DNA of 64,000 nucleotides from Mycobacteroides sp. LB1 (GTDB lineage: Bacteria; Actinomycetota; Actinomycetes; Mycobacteriales; Mycobacteriaceae), in contig NZ_JACCFF010000003.1 of the NCBI RefSeq assembly GCF_013449725.1, forward strand, positions 62,001-126,000, in the 5' to 3' direction. Shown one piece after another: positions 40,998 to 53,131 of the stretch; position 1 is the stretch's first letter; each line of letters begins with the position of its first letter. Under the pieces are notes generated by a model. The model made no database searches. It saw only the letters and a program-made list of their open reading frames with translations, and was not told the DNA's origin. The position numbers and the translations under genes were made by a program.

Positions 40998-41780
40998 GTG
41001 CCGAGCGTGAACCTCAATGACTTCCAAGCGCTTTACGACCTGTCGGGCCGCACCGCCATTGTCACGGGCGGTACCCGGGGAATCGGGTATGCGATCGCGG
41101 AGGCCCTCGGTGCCTGCGGGGCATCGGTGGTGGTGTCGAGCCGGAAGGCCGACGCCTGCACTCAGGCAGCGAGTGAACTGCACGACAAGGGGTATCGAGC
41201 GCTCGGTGTGCCCGCCCACATGGGAGATCTCGAGGATATCGACAGGCTGGTCGCGAGCACGGTCGACGAGTACGGCGGTATCGACATTGTGGTCAACGCG
41301 GCCGCCAACCCGATCGCGCAGCCCATGGGCGGTTACACGCCCGATGCGCTGGGCAAGTCGTTCGACGTCAACGTGCGTGGGCCGGTGTTCCTGGTGCAGG
41401 CGGCGCTGCCCCACCTGACGGCCAGCGAGCATGCCTCGGTGCTCAATGTGGTGTCGGTGGCGGCATTCCAGTACGTGCCGATGCTGTCGATGTATGCGGC
41501 GATGAAGGCCACGCTCATGTCGTTCACTCGGTCGATGGCGGCGGAGTACACGGGCCGCGGTATCCGGGTGAACGCCTTGGCCCCCGGCACCGTCGACACC
41601 TACATGCTGCAACAGAACCCGCAGGAGATCATCGATGCCATGGCCGCGCAGTCGTTCATGGGACGCCTGGCCTCTACCGACGAGATGATCGGGCCGGCGT
41701 TGCTGCTGCTATCGGATGCGGGTTCGTTCATCACCGGTCAGGTGATCGTTGCCGACGGCGGCGGGCTCGTGCAGCGCTAG
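40998..41780 (+). CDS. Short-chain dehydrogenase/reductase
   Basis: The 260-residue protein has TGGTRGIGYAIAEAL (TGxxxGxG, NAD(P) binding), VVNAAAN (NAG-like), and catalytic YAAMK (Tyr-x-x-x-Lys). It ends SFITGQVIVADGGGLV, an SDR C-terminal motif. GTG at 40998 or 41007 may start it. It is convergent with the saccharopine-dehydrogenase-like gene, overlapping by 4 bp. The substrate is unknown. Confidence 0.92.
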   Translation: MPSVNLNDFQALYDLSGRTAIVTGGTRGIGYAIAEALGACGASVVVSSRKADACTQAASELHDKGYRALGVPAHMGDLEDIDRLVASTVDEYGGIDIVVNAAANPIAQPMGGYTPDALGKSFDVNVRGPVFLVQAALPHLTASEHASVLNVVSVAAFQYVPMLSMYAAMKATLMSFTRSMAAEYTGRGIRVNALAPGTVDTYMLQQNPQEIIDAMAAQSFMGRLASTDEMIGPALLLLSDAGSFITGQVIVADGGGLVQR

Positions 41781-42967
41781 GCCGCCGGTCCCTGTTCGGC
41801 CACCACTACAGAATCACGCCCGACATGGGCGGCCAGATCGCTGAAGAAGACGGCCGGATCGATGGCGGTCTCCGGCGGGTGCACACCCGGTGTGCGGGCG
41901 GAGTCGACAAGTAGTTGCGAAAGCCCGAGCGCCAGCGGAACTCCGGTGGCCTCGGCCATATCGGGCGGCATCGCGATGGGGTCGATATGGGCCACCGATG
42001 TCCAGGGTCGGCCCGCTTTGCGTCCGGTAGCGGCAGCGAAAAAGTGCGGCAGCGTGCCCGCGGTCGCGTACTGCCTCCCCTGCCATAGCGCGCGCATTCC
42101 GCGGACCAGCGTCGGCTTGTGGACGAGGCGGGCTGCGGTGTCGTTGGTGAGCAGGCCACGGTCGATATCGCGACGGATCGCGTCGAGGTACGCCGCGGTC
42201 GCGGGTTTGAGCAGCATCAGGTTGGCGGAGGCGCCGGTGGGCCGCAGGGTGCGGCTCAAGGTGATCGGCTCGGGGTGCCCCACCGTGTAGGCGGTGCCCG
42301 CGCGGTCACCCGGAAGCCCCAGCTGTATCGCCTGTAGCGGTGGCTCATGCGTCAGTGCGCCCGAGCGCACCACCGCGACTGTCCCGCTGATCTGCTGCAT
42401 CCAGTGCAGTGCCGCCGCGGTGGGATTGCCGTCCGGGGTGGCGAACGGGTCATCGGAGTTGGCGGGCTGGGCGACGTCCACGGGCCAGGCGGTGTAGATG
42501 TCCTCGAGCGCATCGAGTTCGCGCGCGGCGTGGGTGGCCAGCAGGTTGGAGACGCCGGGGCTTGCGCCCATGCCGACAACGGCGCAGACACCGGCTTCAC
42601 GCGCGGAACCGTCCAGCGCGAGCATCTCGATGGTGGGCTCCCAGTCGTCGCAGATGTCGATGTAGTGGGTGCGGGTCTCGATGGCCGCTTGCAGCACCGC
42701 GAGGCCGAACCGGTAGTACGGGCCGACGGTGTTGACGACGATGTCCGCATCGTCGAGCGCCGCGCGAAGCATTGCGGTGTCGGTGACGTCGACACGGGTG
42801 GCGCTGACGTGGGTGCTCGATTGCGAATCAAGCTGCGCAGCAAGGAGTTCTGCGGCGGCGAGGTCGCGGTCGGCGATGACGAGCTCGTCGATATCGCCGC
42901 GCAGTGCCGTGACACGCGCCGCTACTGCGCCCATGGCTCCCGGCCCGCCCAATGCGATCACCCTCAT
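41777..42967 (-). CDS. Saccharopine-dehydrogenase-like NAD(P) oxidoreductase
   Basis: The ATG at 42967 has AGAAGGG upstream. The 396-residue protein begins MRVIALGGPGAMGAVAARVT (Rossmann GxGxxG-like). It continues with ADIVVNTVGPYYRFGLAVL and YIDICDDWEPT, segments typical of the saccharopine-dehydrogenase/trans-acting enoyl-reductase superfamily. Members in mycobacteria act in lysine, lipid or PDIM pathways, and no specific role is assignable. A 12-bp palindrome overlies its promoter. Confidence 0.82.
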   Translation of the reverse strand: MRVIALGGPGAMGAVAARVTALRGDIDELVIADRDLAAAELLAAQLDSQSSTHVSATRVDVTDTAMLRAALDDADIVVNTVGPYYRFGLAVLQAAIETRTHYIDICDDWEPTIEMLALDGSAREAGVCAVVGMGASPGVSNLLATHAARELDALEDIYTAWPVDVAQPANSDDPFATPDGNPTAAALHWMQQISGTVAVVRSGALTHEPPLQAIQLGLPGDRAGTAYTVGHPEPITLSRTLRPTGASANLMLLKPATAAYLDAIRRDIDRGLLTNDTAARLVHKPTLVRGMRALWQGRQYATAGTLPHFFAAATGRKAGRPWTSVAHIDPIAMPPDMAEATGVPLALGLSQLLVDSARTPGVHPPETAIDPAVFFSDLAAHVGRDSVVVAEQGPAA

Positions 42968-42998
42968 GTTGCAACCCTTCTCCAAATGATCAAAGTAA

Positions 42999-43010
42999 AT
43001 ACGATCGTAT
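42999..43010. promoter_or_regulatory. ATACGATCGTAT palindrome, candidate operator
   Basis: This perfect 12-bp palindrome is 32 bp upstream of the saccharopine-dehydrogenase-like start, in an A+T-rich stretch. It resembles operators of TetR-type repressors that bind imperfect palindromes containing ACGATCGT. No regulator gene is adjacent. Confidence 0.5.
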
Positions 43011-43094
43011 CAACTATGAACGATATAGGCTTGAGTGACCCTAGGACGGGTATCTCGAGTGCGCGAAGCGGACGGTCAGCGCTAGGCTCGTCAC

Positions 43095-43877
43095 GTGGAG
43101 CCTGTCTATGGAACGGTGATCGGGCTTGCCCGCACCGTATGGGCTGTTCAAGGCCTGAAGTTCACCGTCACGGGTATCGAGAACCTGCCGACTGAAGGCG
43201 GGGCGGTGGTGGCGATCAACCACACCGGGTACATGGATTTCACCTTCGCCGGACTGCCGGCGTTCCTTCAGAAGAAGGGGCGCAAGGTGCGGTTCATGGC
43301 GAAGAAGGAAGTCTTCGACCATAAGATCGGTGGGCCGCTCATGCGCTCGCTCGGCCATATCGAGGTCGACCGCACCGACGGGTCCGCCTCGTACGCCGAG
43401 GCGGTCGAGAAGCTCAAGGCCGGTGAACTCGTCGGGGTGTACCCGGAGGCCACCATCAGCCGCAGCTTCGAGATCAAGGAGTTCAAGTCGGGGGCCGCGC
43501 GGATGGCCATCGAGGCCGGCGTGCCGATAGTCCCGCATGTCATCTGGGGCGCGCAGCGCATCTGGACCAAGGGGCACCCCAAGAATCTGGGGCGTAGCAA
43601 CACTCCCATCTCTATCGCGGTGGGCACACCCATTCAGCCGACCCTGTCGGTCCCGGATCTGACCGCGCTACTTCATGCACGCATGCAGCACCTGCTGCTC
43701 GAGGTGCAGGACGATTACGGCCAGCATCCGGCCGGTGAGTACTGGGTGCCGCATCGGCTGGGTGGATCCGCGCCGACGCTGGCCGAGGCCGCCCAATGGG
43801 ACGCCCAGGACGCGGCCGAACGTAAAGCTCAGCGCGCCGCACGTGAGGCAGAAAAGCAGGCCCAGAAGGAAATCTAG
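43095..43877 (+). CDS. 1-acylglycerol-3-phosphate acyltransferase-like protein, first copy
   Basis: The 260-residue protein has the PlsC/AGPAT motifs: INHTGYMDF (HxxxxD, His43 and Asp48) and GVYPEATISRSFEIKEFKSG (motif III). The C-terminus is a basic, Ala/Gln-rich tail (KAQRAAREAEKQAQKE). PlsC family members transfer acyl chains to lysophospholipids or related lipids. The next gene starts directly after the stop codon and is a close paralogue, as in Rv3816c-Rv3814c. Confidence 0.87.
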   Translation: MEPVYGTVIGLARTVWAVQGLKFTVTGIENLPTEGGAVVAINHTGYMDFTFAGLPAFLQKKGRKVRFMAKKEVFDHKIGGPLMRSLGHIEVDRTDGSASYAEAVEKLKAGELVGVYPEATISRSFEIKEFKSGAARMAIEAGVPIVPHVIWGAQRIWTKGHPKNLGRSNTPISIAVGTPIQPTLSVPDLTALLHARMQHLLLEVQDDYGQHPAGEYWVPHRLGGSAPTLAEAAQWDAQDAAERKAQRAAREAEKQAQKEI

Positions 43878-44630
43878 ATGGAACCGGTTTACCGACTCCT
43901 CGAGATGACCGCCAACACAGCGGTCTTCCTGACCGGGGCCAAGATCGAATATCGAGGCCTGAAAGAGATTCCGGCCAGTGGTGGTGCGGTGATCGCGATC
44001 AACCACACCGGTTACGTCGACTTTCTCCCGGCTGCGTTGGCGAGCGTCGAGGCGGGCCGCCGGTTGCGTTTCATGGTCAAGGCCGAGATGCAGGAAGTAT
44101 CGATCGTCAACTATCTGATCAAGCACACCAAGGCGATTCCCGTCGACCGCAGTGCGGGCCACGGGGCCTACGAGGCCGCAGTGGGCAGCCTCCGAAGCGG
44201 TGAGATCATCGGTGTGTACCCGGAGGCGACCATTAGTCGCAGCTTCGAACTCAAGGAGTTCAAGACCGGCGCCGCCCGCATGGCCCATGAGGCAGGCGTG
44301 CCGATAGTCCCACTCGTCGTATGGGGTGCCCAGCGCATCTGGACCAAGAGCCATCCAAAAAATCTGCGCCACAGCAAGATTCCTGTCAATGTGGTGGTAG
44401 GGCCGTCGTTGGCCGCAAGCGAGGATTTTGAAAGGACCACCACGGCATTGCGTAACGTCATGGAGCAGTTGTTGGAGCAGGCGCAGGCCGATTACTCACG
44501 TGAGCCCGGTGCCTACTGGTTGCCGCGTCGCCTGGGTGGCAGCGCGCCGACGCTGGAAGAAGCTCAGCTCTTGGATCAGGCTGAACTGGCAGAGCGTGCG
44601 CGTAAGAGGACAGACCCGGGTCGCCGATGA
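43878..44630 (+). CDS. 1-acylglycerol-3-phosphate acyltransferase-like protein, second copy
   Basis: The 250-residue protein is a paralogue of the previous one with the same motifs INHTGYVDFL and GVYPEATISRSFELKEFKTG. Its ATG directly follows the upstream stop and its own stop overlaps the HAD gene by 4 bp (ATGA), so all three genes are a tight operon. The second copy ends in ARKRTDPGRR. Different substrate use by the two copies is plausible but unproven. Confidence 0.87.
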   Translation: MEPVYRLLEMTANTAVFLTGAKIEYRGLKEIPASGGAVIAINHTGYVDFLPAALASVEAGRRLRFMVKAEMQEVSIVNYLIKHTKAIPVDRSAGHGAYEAAVGSLRSGEIIGVYPEATISRSFELKEFKTGAARMAHEAGVPIVPLVVWGAQRIWTKSHPKNLRHSKIPVNVVVGPSLAASEDFERTTTALRNVMEQLLEQAQADYSREPGAYWLPRRLGGSAPTLEEAQLLDQAELAERARKRTDPGRR

Positions 44631-45445
44631 CCCATCCCGCGCTCATCGCGTCCGACGTGGACGGGACGCTGATCGATTCCGACGAGGTGCTGTCCGGCCG
44701 GACTCGTGCCGTCATCACTGCCGCCGTCGAATCCGGCACCCACTTCGTGCTTGCCACCGGACGTCCACCCCGCTGGATCACCCCGATCGTCGATGCGCTC
44801 GGTTTTGCGCCAATATCAGTGTGTGCCAATGGATCCGTGTTGTACGACGCTGATAAGGACCGGATCATATCGGCGGCGACGCTGGAAGCAGAGGAGCTGG
44901 CCGTGCTCGCTGAACTCGTGCAGTCGGCCATTCCCGGGGCGGGTCTGGCGGTGGAGCGGGTGGGCCGTAGTGCACACGACGCCGCGACGCCGCAGTTTGT
45001 GAGCTCGCCCGGATACGAGCACGCCTGGTTGAACCCCGATAACACCGAGGTGTCCCTGGTCGATCTGCTGAGCTTTCCGGCGGTGAAGCTATTGGTGCGC
45101 AAGGCCGGAGCGCGCAGCTCGGATATGGCGGCGGTGCTGGAACCACTGGTGCTCGCGGCTGGTGCGGCCATCACCTACTCGACCGATAACGGGCTCATCG
45201 AGGTGATGCCCGCCGGGATCAGCAAGGCCAGCGGATTGGCCGCTGTATCGGATCAAGCGGGGGTGCAGCCGGATTCGGTCATTGCCTTCGGCGATATGCC
45301 CAATGATGTGGCCATGCTGCGCTGGGCCGGCCATGGAGTGGCGATGGGCAATGCGCACCCGGACGCGCGCGCCGCGGCAAACGAGGTCACGGCCACCAAC
45401 GATGACGACGGTGTGGCTAAGGTTCTCGAACGCTGGTGGGGCTGA
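44627..45445 (+). CDS. Cof-type HAD-family hydrolase (Rv3813c-like)
   Basis: The 272-residue protein has the HAD motif I ASDVDGTLID with Asp10 and Asp12, and motif IV IAFGDMPNDVAMLRWAG. The cap between is the Cof/C2 type. Such enzymes dephosphorylate sugar phosphates or other small phosphoesters. The ATG overlaps the second acyltransferase stop by 4 bp, so it belongs to the acyltransferase operon. It may act on a phospholipid precursor, but that is inference. It is convergent with the amidase gene. Confidence 0.88.
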   Translation: MTHPALIASDVDGTLIDSDEVLSGRTRAVITAAVESGTHFVLATGRPPRWITPIVDALGFAPISVCANGSVLYDADKDRIISAATLEAEELAVLAELVQSAIPGAGLAVERVGRSAHDAATPQFVSSPGYEHAWLNPDNTEVSLVDLLSFPAVKLLVRKAGARSSDMAAVLEPLVLAAGAAITYSTDNGLIEVMPAGISKASGLAAVSDQAGVQPDSVIAFGDMPNDVAMLRWAGHGVAMGNAHPDARAAANEVTATNDDDGVAKVLERWWG

Positions 45446-45479
45446 GGCGTTTACGCCCCGTCTCGCTTCCGGCTGATGC

Positions 45480-47240
45480 CTAGGCGGCGGGAACGAACTG
45501 CTCCATCGGCGGTGGCGGAGGCGGAGGGGCTGGCGGGGGTGGTGGCGGTGCCGCGGGGGGTGCGGGTGCTGAGAACTGTTCAGGTAAGCCGTTAGGCGCC
45601 ACCGGTGCCACCCCGAGCACCTCACGGGTCTCCCCGCTGACCACACTCGATACCCGGCCACTGGCCCGGTCGTAGATCAGGGAGCCGTTCTGGAAGTTCT
45701 GCACGATGATGTTCGGCTCGCTCAATTCATCGGTCACCGGTAGGCCCAAAGGCCCACGTTCAAAATCTGTTTCGGCCCAGGCGTGGTAGATCGCCCCGAC
45801 GACGGGATGCGTGCTGGTGCCGGGGGAGAAGTACATCGCGCCATTGCGGAAGGTGGCGAAGCGGGCGTCGCCGGCGGCTTGCTGCTCAGTGGAGGTGGGT
45901 GCACCAAGGTCGCTGTCGGTGCTGCCGAGCCGCATCCAGGTGTCGTAGATGGCGCCACCGCGCATCGAATCCACCAGATCGGGCGGGTCTCCATTGGCCG
46001 CACCCGCCGCGATATCGCGCAGCCGGGGCATCAGACGGTAGGCGGCCTCACCCGGGCATTCGGTGTTGCCAACGTCGCGGTGCGTGAAAATCGTTGGCAG
46101 CGTGACGACTTTTCCGCCAGGCACCATGGTGAACGGGCCGCCCTCCGAAGCCAGGTCCACTTGTCCGCGCGGATCCACCCCGGCCAGCCGCAGCCGCCAG
46201 CCCAGCATCCGGCCGGCGGATTGCAGCATCGCGGGGGAAGGCTCGTCACGGGTGAAGTCGCCGATCAGCGCGAGGCCCCAACTGTGCTCGTTGAATCCAC
46301 CGGTGTGTGCGCCCTGCACATTGTTGGTGATCCCGCCGAAGCGGCCCTCGAAGATCTGGCCGTACTTATCCACCAGGACGTTGTACGCGATATCGCACCA
46401 CTTGAGAGTTTTGGTGTGATACGCGTAGATCGCTCGGATGATGGCGGCCGAATCGTATGGCGAGTAGTTGTTGCTTCCGGCGGTGTGGTGGACCACCCCC
46501 GCGCGCACGTCCCTGTTGAAAACCGGTGGGCAGCGGTCCGATTCGTTGGCGCCCCATTGGGCGCGGGTGACGATCCGTGGTCCCGCTTGTGGCAGCGCCA
46601 CCGGTGCCGACCACCGTTCTTCGAACCGTCCGCCGTCGGGTGCCAGCTTGGGGCTGATGAGGATGGCATCGAGTCCGGTGGTCAGCGGCTGCTCGATGCT
46701 CGCGGGCCGGTAACCCAGACTGGGCGCGGCCGCACCGGCGGCCTGCGCCTGGCCACTCGGGGGCTTGACGTTCGCGCCGTATTTGGGTTGCACCGCGACC
46801 TGCGCCGAATGGGTGGAGCCGACGAACACCGGTTCCGTCGCTGCGGGGATCCCCTTGTGCTCGGCGGTCGGATCACCGGATTCCACGGGATCGAGTTCGT
46901 ACCACTGCCCCCATTTGCCGTCGGTCTGTTGTGCCCGTACCGACACGTCGACGGAGGCGAGGTCCCCGCCGCGCACCGCGATGAGGCTGAAGGAGTCGGC
47001 CTGATGAATGTCGTGCACGGTGGCCGGGGTGCTCGGGCCGGGCAGCCCCACCTCAGCGGTCAAGACGTCATGAGTCGCGGCATTCTGCAGTGACTGCGTG
47101 GTGATGGCGGTCTCGTCGGCCTGTTCGGTCTTGAGGTGATCGACCACGCTGACGGTCATTACCGTCGCGGTCGCGGCAACGGCCAGCGCAAGCTGCCGCT
47201 TCACGGGCATCTTGCTGAGTCGTACTGGTCGTACGCGCAC
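45480..47240 (-). CDS. Secreted peptidoglycan-recognition/amidase protein with LGFP repeats (Rv3811-like)
   Basis: The 586-residue protein from GTG 47240 (AGGAG upstream) has a signal helix (LALAVAATATVMTVSVV). The N-acetylmuramoyl-L-alanine amidase/PGRP domain holds VVHHTAGSNNY, LALIGDF and THRDVGNTECPGEAAY, with the zinc ligands His, His and Cys. LGFP repeats (YDTWMRLGSTDSDLGAPTS, HAWAETDFERGPLGLPVTDE) follow, then a Pro-rich C-terminus (APPPPPPAPPPPPPP). It matches Rv3811. LGFP repeats bind the wall. A GTGTCAC/GTGACAC palindrome is in its leader. Confidence 0.9.
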   Translation of the reverse strand: MRVRPVRLSKMPVKRQLALAVAATATVMTVSVVDHLKTEQADETAITTQSLQNAATHDVLTAEVGLPGPSTPATVHDIHQADSFSLIAVRGGDLASVDVSVRAQQTDGKWGQWYELDPVESGDPTAEHKGIPAATEPVFVGSTHSAQVAVQPKYGANVKPPSGQAQAAGAAAPSLGYRPASIEQPLTTGLDAILISPKLAPDGGRFEERWSAPVALPQAGPRIVTRAQWGANESDRCPPVFNRDVRAGVVHHTAGSNNYSPYDSAAIIRAIYAYHTKTLKWCDIAYNVLVDKYGQIFEGRFGGITNNVQGAHTGGFNEHSWGLALIGDFTRDEPSPAMLQSAGRMLGWRLRLAGVDPRGQVDLASEGGPFTMVPGGKVVTLPTIFTHRDVGNTECPGEAAYRLMPRLRDIAAGAANGDPPDLVDSMRGGAIYDTWMRLGSTDSDLGAPTSTEQQAAGDARFATFRNGAMYFSPGTSTHPVVGAIYHAWAETDFERGPLGLPVTDELSEPNIIVQNFQNGSLIYDRASGRVSSVVSGETREVLGVAPVAPNGLPEQFSAPAPPAAPPPPPPAPPPPPPPMEQFVPAA

Positions 47241-47266
47241 GTCTTATCTCCTGGATGACACCGGAC

Positions 47267-47285
47267 GTGTCACACGGAGTGACAC
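47267..47285. promoter_or_regulatory. GTGTCAC-N5-GTGACAC palindrome upstream of the amidase
   Basis: GTGTCAC (47267-47273) and GTGACAC (47279-47285) are exact complements with the spacer ACGGA. It lies 27 bp upstream of the amidase GTG start. GTCAC-type half sites resemble those of MtrA, the response regulator of mycobacterial wall hydrolases, so that is a candidate. It may also be a leader hairpin. Confidence 0.4.
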
Positions 47286-47380
47286 GACCACCAGGAATGT
47301 TACGTATGAGACAAATGTGACTGGTGATTCGACACGCGCCAATGGGCGATCTTGATATTTGACGGGTTCATCACACGCAA

Positions 47381-47414
47381 CGACACCGCAGAGCCTCTGT
47401 GCCCTGCGGTGTCG
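47381..47414 (-). terminator. 11-bp perfect hairpin after erp
   Basis: CGACACCGCAG (47381-47391) and CTGCGGTGTCG (47404-47414) are exact complements around a 12-base loop. It ends 24 bp past the erp stop. Its position fits an intrinsic terminator for erp, without a strong T-run. Confidence 0.8.
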
Positions 47415-47437
47415 TTTCGCTATCTAGCTTGTGTGGA

Positions 47438-48241
47438 TCAGCCGGCCGGAGCCGGAGCCGCCGCGGAGGCGGCCGCCGGGATGGCGCCCTTGATGAGGTC
47501 GACCGCCTGGGTGATACCCAGCTGGTTGACGGCCGACATGGCATCGCTGATCAGGCTGCTGCCGCCGCCCAGTCCACTGCCGCCGCCGAGCCCGGGGGTA
47601 CCGAGGCCCGCAAGCGCGGGATCGGCCAGGGCCGGGTTGGTCAGGCCGGTGCCCAGCGCCGGGTTCGGCGTGATCGGGATTTCACCGGCGGGGGATGTCA
47701 GCCCCCCGGTCGCGGCCGGGTCGGTCAGAGCCGGGTTCACACCCGTCGCACCGGTACCCGCTGCGGGAGTGAGCCCCGCGGTCGTCGCCGGAGCGGCTGG
47801 GTTGGTGAGGCCGGGGTTGGTCAACGCCGAGTCGGTAAGACCCGGGGTAGTGGATCCGGTCGGACTGGTAAGGCCCGGGTTGGTCAGCGCTGGGTTGGTC
47901 AGCGCCGACGGGCTGGTCAGACCGCCCGGCGTGGTGAGGCCACCCGGTGAAATCGCCGAGTTGGCACCGCCAAGCGCGCCACCACCCAAACCGGGGATGT
48001 TGAGACCGGACAGACCGGGGATCTGGACGCCGAACTGCGACGTCATCTGTTGAACTGCACCCATGACCTCACCGGGCAGGTCGGACACGATCGCGGCCTG
48101 CACGAATTCCTGCTGCGAGGGCGCGGGCGCGGCGGCCTGGGTCATGTTGGTCGCGAGGGCGATGGCAAACGGACTTGCAACGGCCAGCGCGGCGACCGAG
48201 CTCAAGGCTGTCGAAAGCCGGCGGCGGCGACTATTAGGCAC
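47438..48241 (-). CDS. erp: Exported repetitive protein Erp (PirG)
   Basis: The 267-residue protein from GTG 48241 (GAGGAGA upstream) has a signal segment (LSSVAALAVASPFAIALATNM). The central region repeats PGLTS-like motifs (LTNPGLTSPTG, LTNPALTNPGL, LTDPAATGGLTSP). Its C-terminus ends in a hydrophobic Ala/Pro-rich stretch. It matches Erp/Rv3810, a wall-surface virulence protein of mycobacteria with species-specific repeats. Erp and glf are divergent, as in M. tuberculosis. The repeats here are mainly L-T-x-P-(G/A)-L. Confidence 0.87.
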   Translation of the reverse strand: MPNSRRRRLSTALSSVAALAVASPFAIALATNMTQAAAPAPSQQEFVQAAIVSDLPGEVMGAVQQMTSQFGVQIPGLSGLNIPGLGGGALGGANSAISPGGLTTPGGLTSPSALTNPALTNPGLTSPTGSTTPGLTDSALTNPGLTNPAAPATTAGLTPAAGTGATGVNPALTDPAATGGLTSPAGEIPITPNPALGTGLTNPALADPALAGLGTPGLGGGSGLGGGSSLISDAMSAVNQLGITQAVDLIKGAIPAAASAAAPAPAG

Positions 48242-48360
48242 GGAAGTCTCCTCAATATCGGGTCGATCACTTATGGTGTTCTGCGGTTTTGCGTGTGATG
48301 TCGCGGGATTTCCCGCGGGTGTCGGATCGGCGGATCGGCACCGGAACCAACGCTTTCGAT

Positions 48361-48388
48361 GGTAACCAGAGTTACTGGTGTTACTAGT
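48361..48388. promoter_or_regulatory. GTTAC direct repeats between erp and glf
   Basis: GTTACTGGT (48371-48379) and GTTACTAGT (48380-48388) are tandem, preceded by GGTAAC at 48361. The 259-bp divergent spacer holds promoters for both genes. Repeated GTTAC half sites are typical of OmpR-family response regulators such as MtrA. This is a guess from sequence pattern only. Confidence 0.35.
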
Positions 48389-48494
48389 GGGACGAAATCA
48401 AATCGTGAGCCAATTGCGATCAGATGGGTACGTCGCGCTGGCGGCCGCGAGCGAGCGCCCTGCCCGGCGATGGCAGGGGGGTCCAGTACCCTGA

Positions 48495-51632
<3,138 letters not shown>

Positions 51633-51636
<4 letters not shown>

Positions 51637-52196
51637 CCGGTCTGCTGCCGGGCGAAGTCACCGCGCCGCAGGGAGAGACCGCGGTTCTCGTCGCCGTGCA
51701 GTCGGCACTCGCCGGACGGCCCGGGGTGCTCAGCACTGCCCGCGGGTTGTCGCATTTCGGCGAGCACAGCATCGGATGGGTGGCCGCGGCATTGATAGGC
51801 GCCGCCATCAACAAGCGCGACAAGCCCCTGCGGCGCAGCTGGCTGGCAGCGGGGGCCGGCGCCTTCGGTGCCCACGCCGCCTCGGTGATCATCAAACGTG
51901 TGGTGCGGCGTCGCCGTCCCAGTCATGAGGCGGTGCGGGTGAACGTCAGTACCCCGAGCCGGTTGAGCTTCCCCTCCTCGCATGCCACCTCGACCGCGGC
52001 GGCCGCTGTGTTGCTCGCGCCGCTGACGGGATTGCCCTTGCCCGCGCTGCTGATTCCGCCGATGGCGTTGTCGCGGTTGGTTCTTGGTGTGCACTACCCC
52101 ACAGATGTGGCCGCGGGTGCGGCTCTCGGGGCGGTTATAGGGTTGGTCGTGCGTGAAGCAGACCGTCGGATTGCGTCCACGAAGGAGCAGCGATGA
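51633..52196 (+). CDS. PAP2-family phosphatase, decaprenylphosphoryl-phosphoribose phosphatase (Rv3807c-like)
   Basis: The 187-residue protein has the PAP2 motifs KRVVRRRRPSH (KxxxxxxRP), FPSSHATSTAA (PSxH) and SRLVLGVHYPTDVAAG (SRxxxxxHxxxD). It has several membrane helices. The M. tuberculosis homologue is proposed to remove the phosphate from decaprenylphosphoryl-5-phosphoribose in DPA synthesis. Its start and stop overlap the flanking glfT2 and ubiA genes by 4 bp each. Confidence 0.9.
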
Positions 52197-53131
52197 GTGA
52201 GGAATCCCCCGCGAGCGGGAGGGACCCCCAGGTTCAGTCTGCCGGTCCGCCGAAGAACCTCGCCTCGGGGCTCGTCAAGGCCGTGCGCCCCCGCCAGTGG
52301 GTCAAGAACATTCTGGTCTTCGCGGCCCCGCTGGCGGCCCTCGGCGATATCGCGCCGCACGACTACCGAAGCATTTTTATCCGGGTCGCCATTGCCTTTG
52401 TTGCCTTCAGCATGGCCGCATCCTCGATCTACCTGATCAACGATGCCCGCGATGTCGAGGCCGACCGCCAGCACCCCACCAAGCGTTTCCGGCCCATCGC
52501 CGCGGGTGTGCTACCGATACCCGCCGCATACGGGCTTGCGGTGGTGCTGGCCGCCGGGTCGCTGGGCATCGGATCTCGGGTCAACATCAATCTTGTCATC
52601 GTTATAGCGATCTACATCGCCATCCAGCTGGCCTATTGTTTTGGGCTCAAACACCAGCCGGTCATCGACATCTGCATCGTCTCCTCGGCGTATCTCATTC
52701 GCGCCATCGCCGGTGGCGTGGCGGCCGGGGTGTACCTGTCGCAATGGTTCCTGCTGATCATGGCCTTCGGTTCGTTGATGATGACTGCAGGTAAGCGGTA
52801 TGCCGAGCTGCAGATCGTCGAGAAGACCGGTGCCAAGATCCGTAAGTCGCTCGAGGGTTACACCTCCAGCTATCTGCGATTTGTGTGGACGCTATCGGCC
52901 ACGGCAATCGTGGTCTGCTACGGCCTCTGGGCCTTTGAGCGCGATCACCGCGCTGGATCGTGGTTCGTGGCATCGATGATCCCGTTCACCATCGCGATTC
53001 TGCGGTACGCGGTCGATGTCGACGGGGGCGAGGCGGGTGAGCCCGAGGAGGTCGCCTTGGGAGACAGGGTGCTGCAGTTCCTCTTCGTCGCATGGATCGG
53101 ATCCCTCGGTGCGGCCTTCTACTTCTCCTAA
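52193..53131 (+). CDS. ubiA: UbiA, decaprenyl-phosphate phosphoribosyltransferase
   Basis: The 312-residue membrane protein has the prenyltransferase motif NDARDVEADRQHPTKRFRP (NDxxDxxxD), about nine helices and WVKNILVFAAPLAAL near the start. It is the first committed enzyme of DPA synthesis, transferring 5-phosphoribose from PRPP to decaprenyl phosphate (Rv3806c). DPA feeds arabinan synthesis and is the pathway hit by ethambutol-linked resistance mutations. It overlaps the PAP2 gene by 4 bp and the next gene by about 23 bp. Confidence 0.96.
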   Translation: MSEESPASGRDPQVQSAGPPKNLASGLVKAVRPRQWVKNILVFAAPLAALGDIAPHDYRSIFIRVAIAFVAFSMAASSIYLINDARDVEADRQHPTKRFRPIAAGVLPIPAAYGLAVVLAAGSLGIGSRVNINLVIVIAIYIAIQLAYCFGLKHQPVIDICIVSSAYLIRAIAGGVAAGVYLSQWFLLIMAFGSLMMTAGKRYAELQIVEKTGAKIRKSLEGYTSSYLRFVWTLSATAIVVCYGLWAFERDHRAGSWFVASMIPFTIAILRYAVDVDGGEAGEPEEVALGDRVLQFLFVAWIGSLGAAFYFS

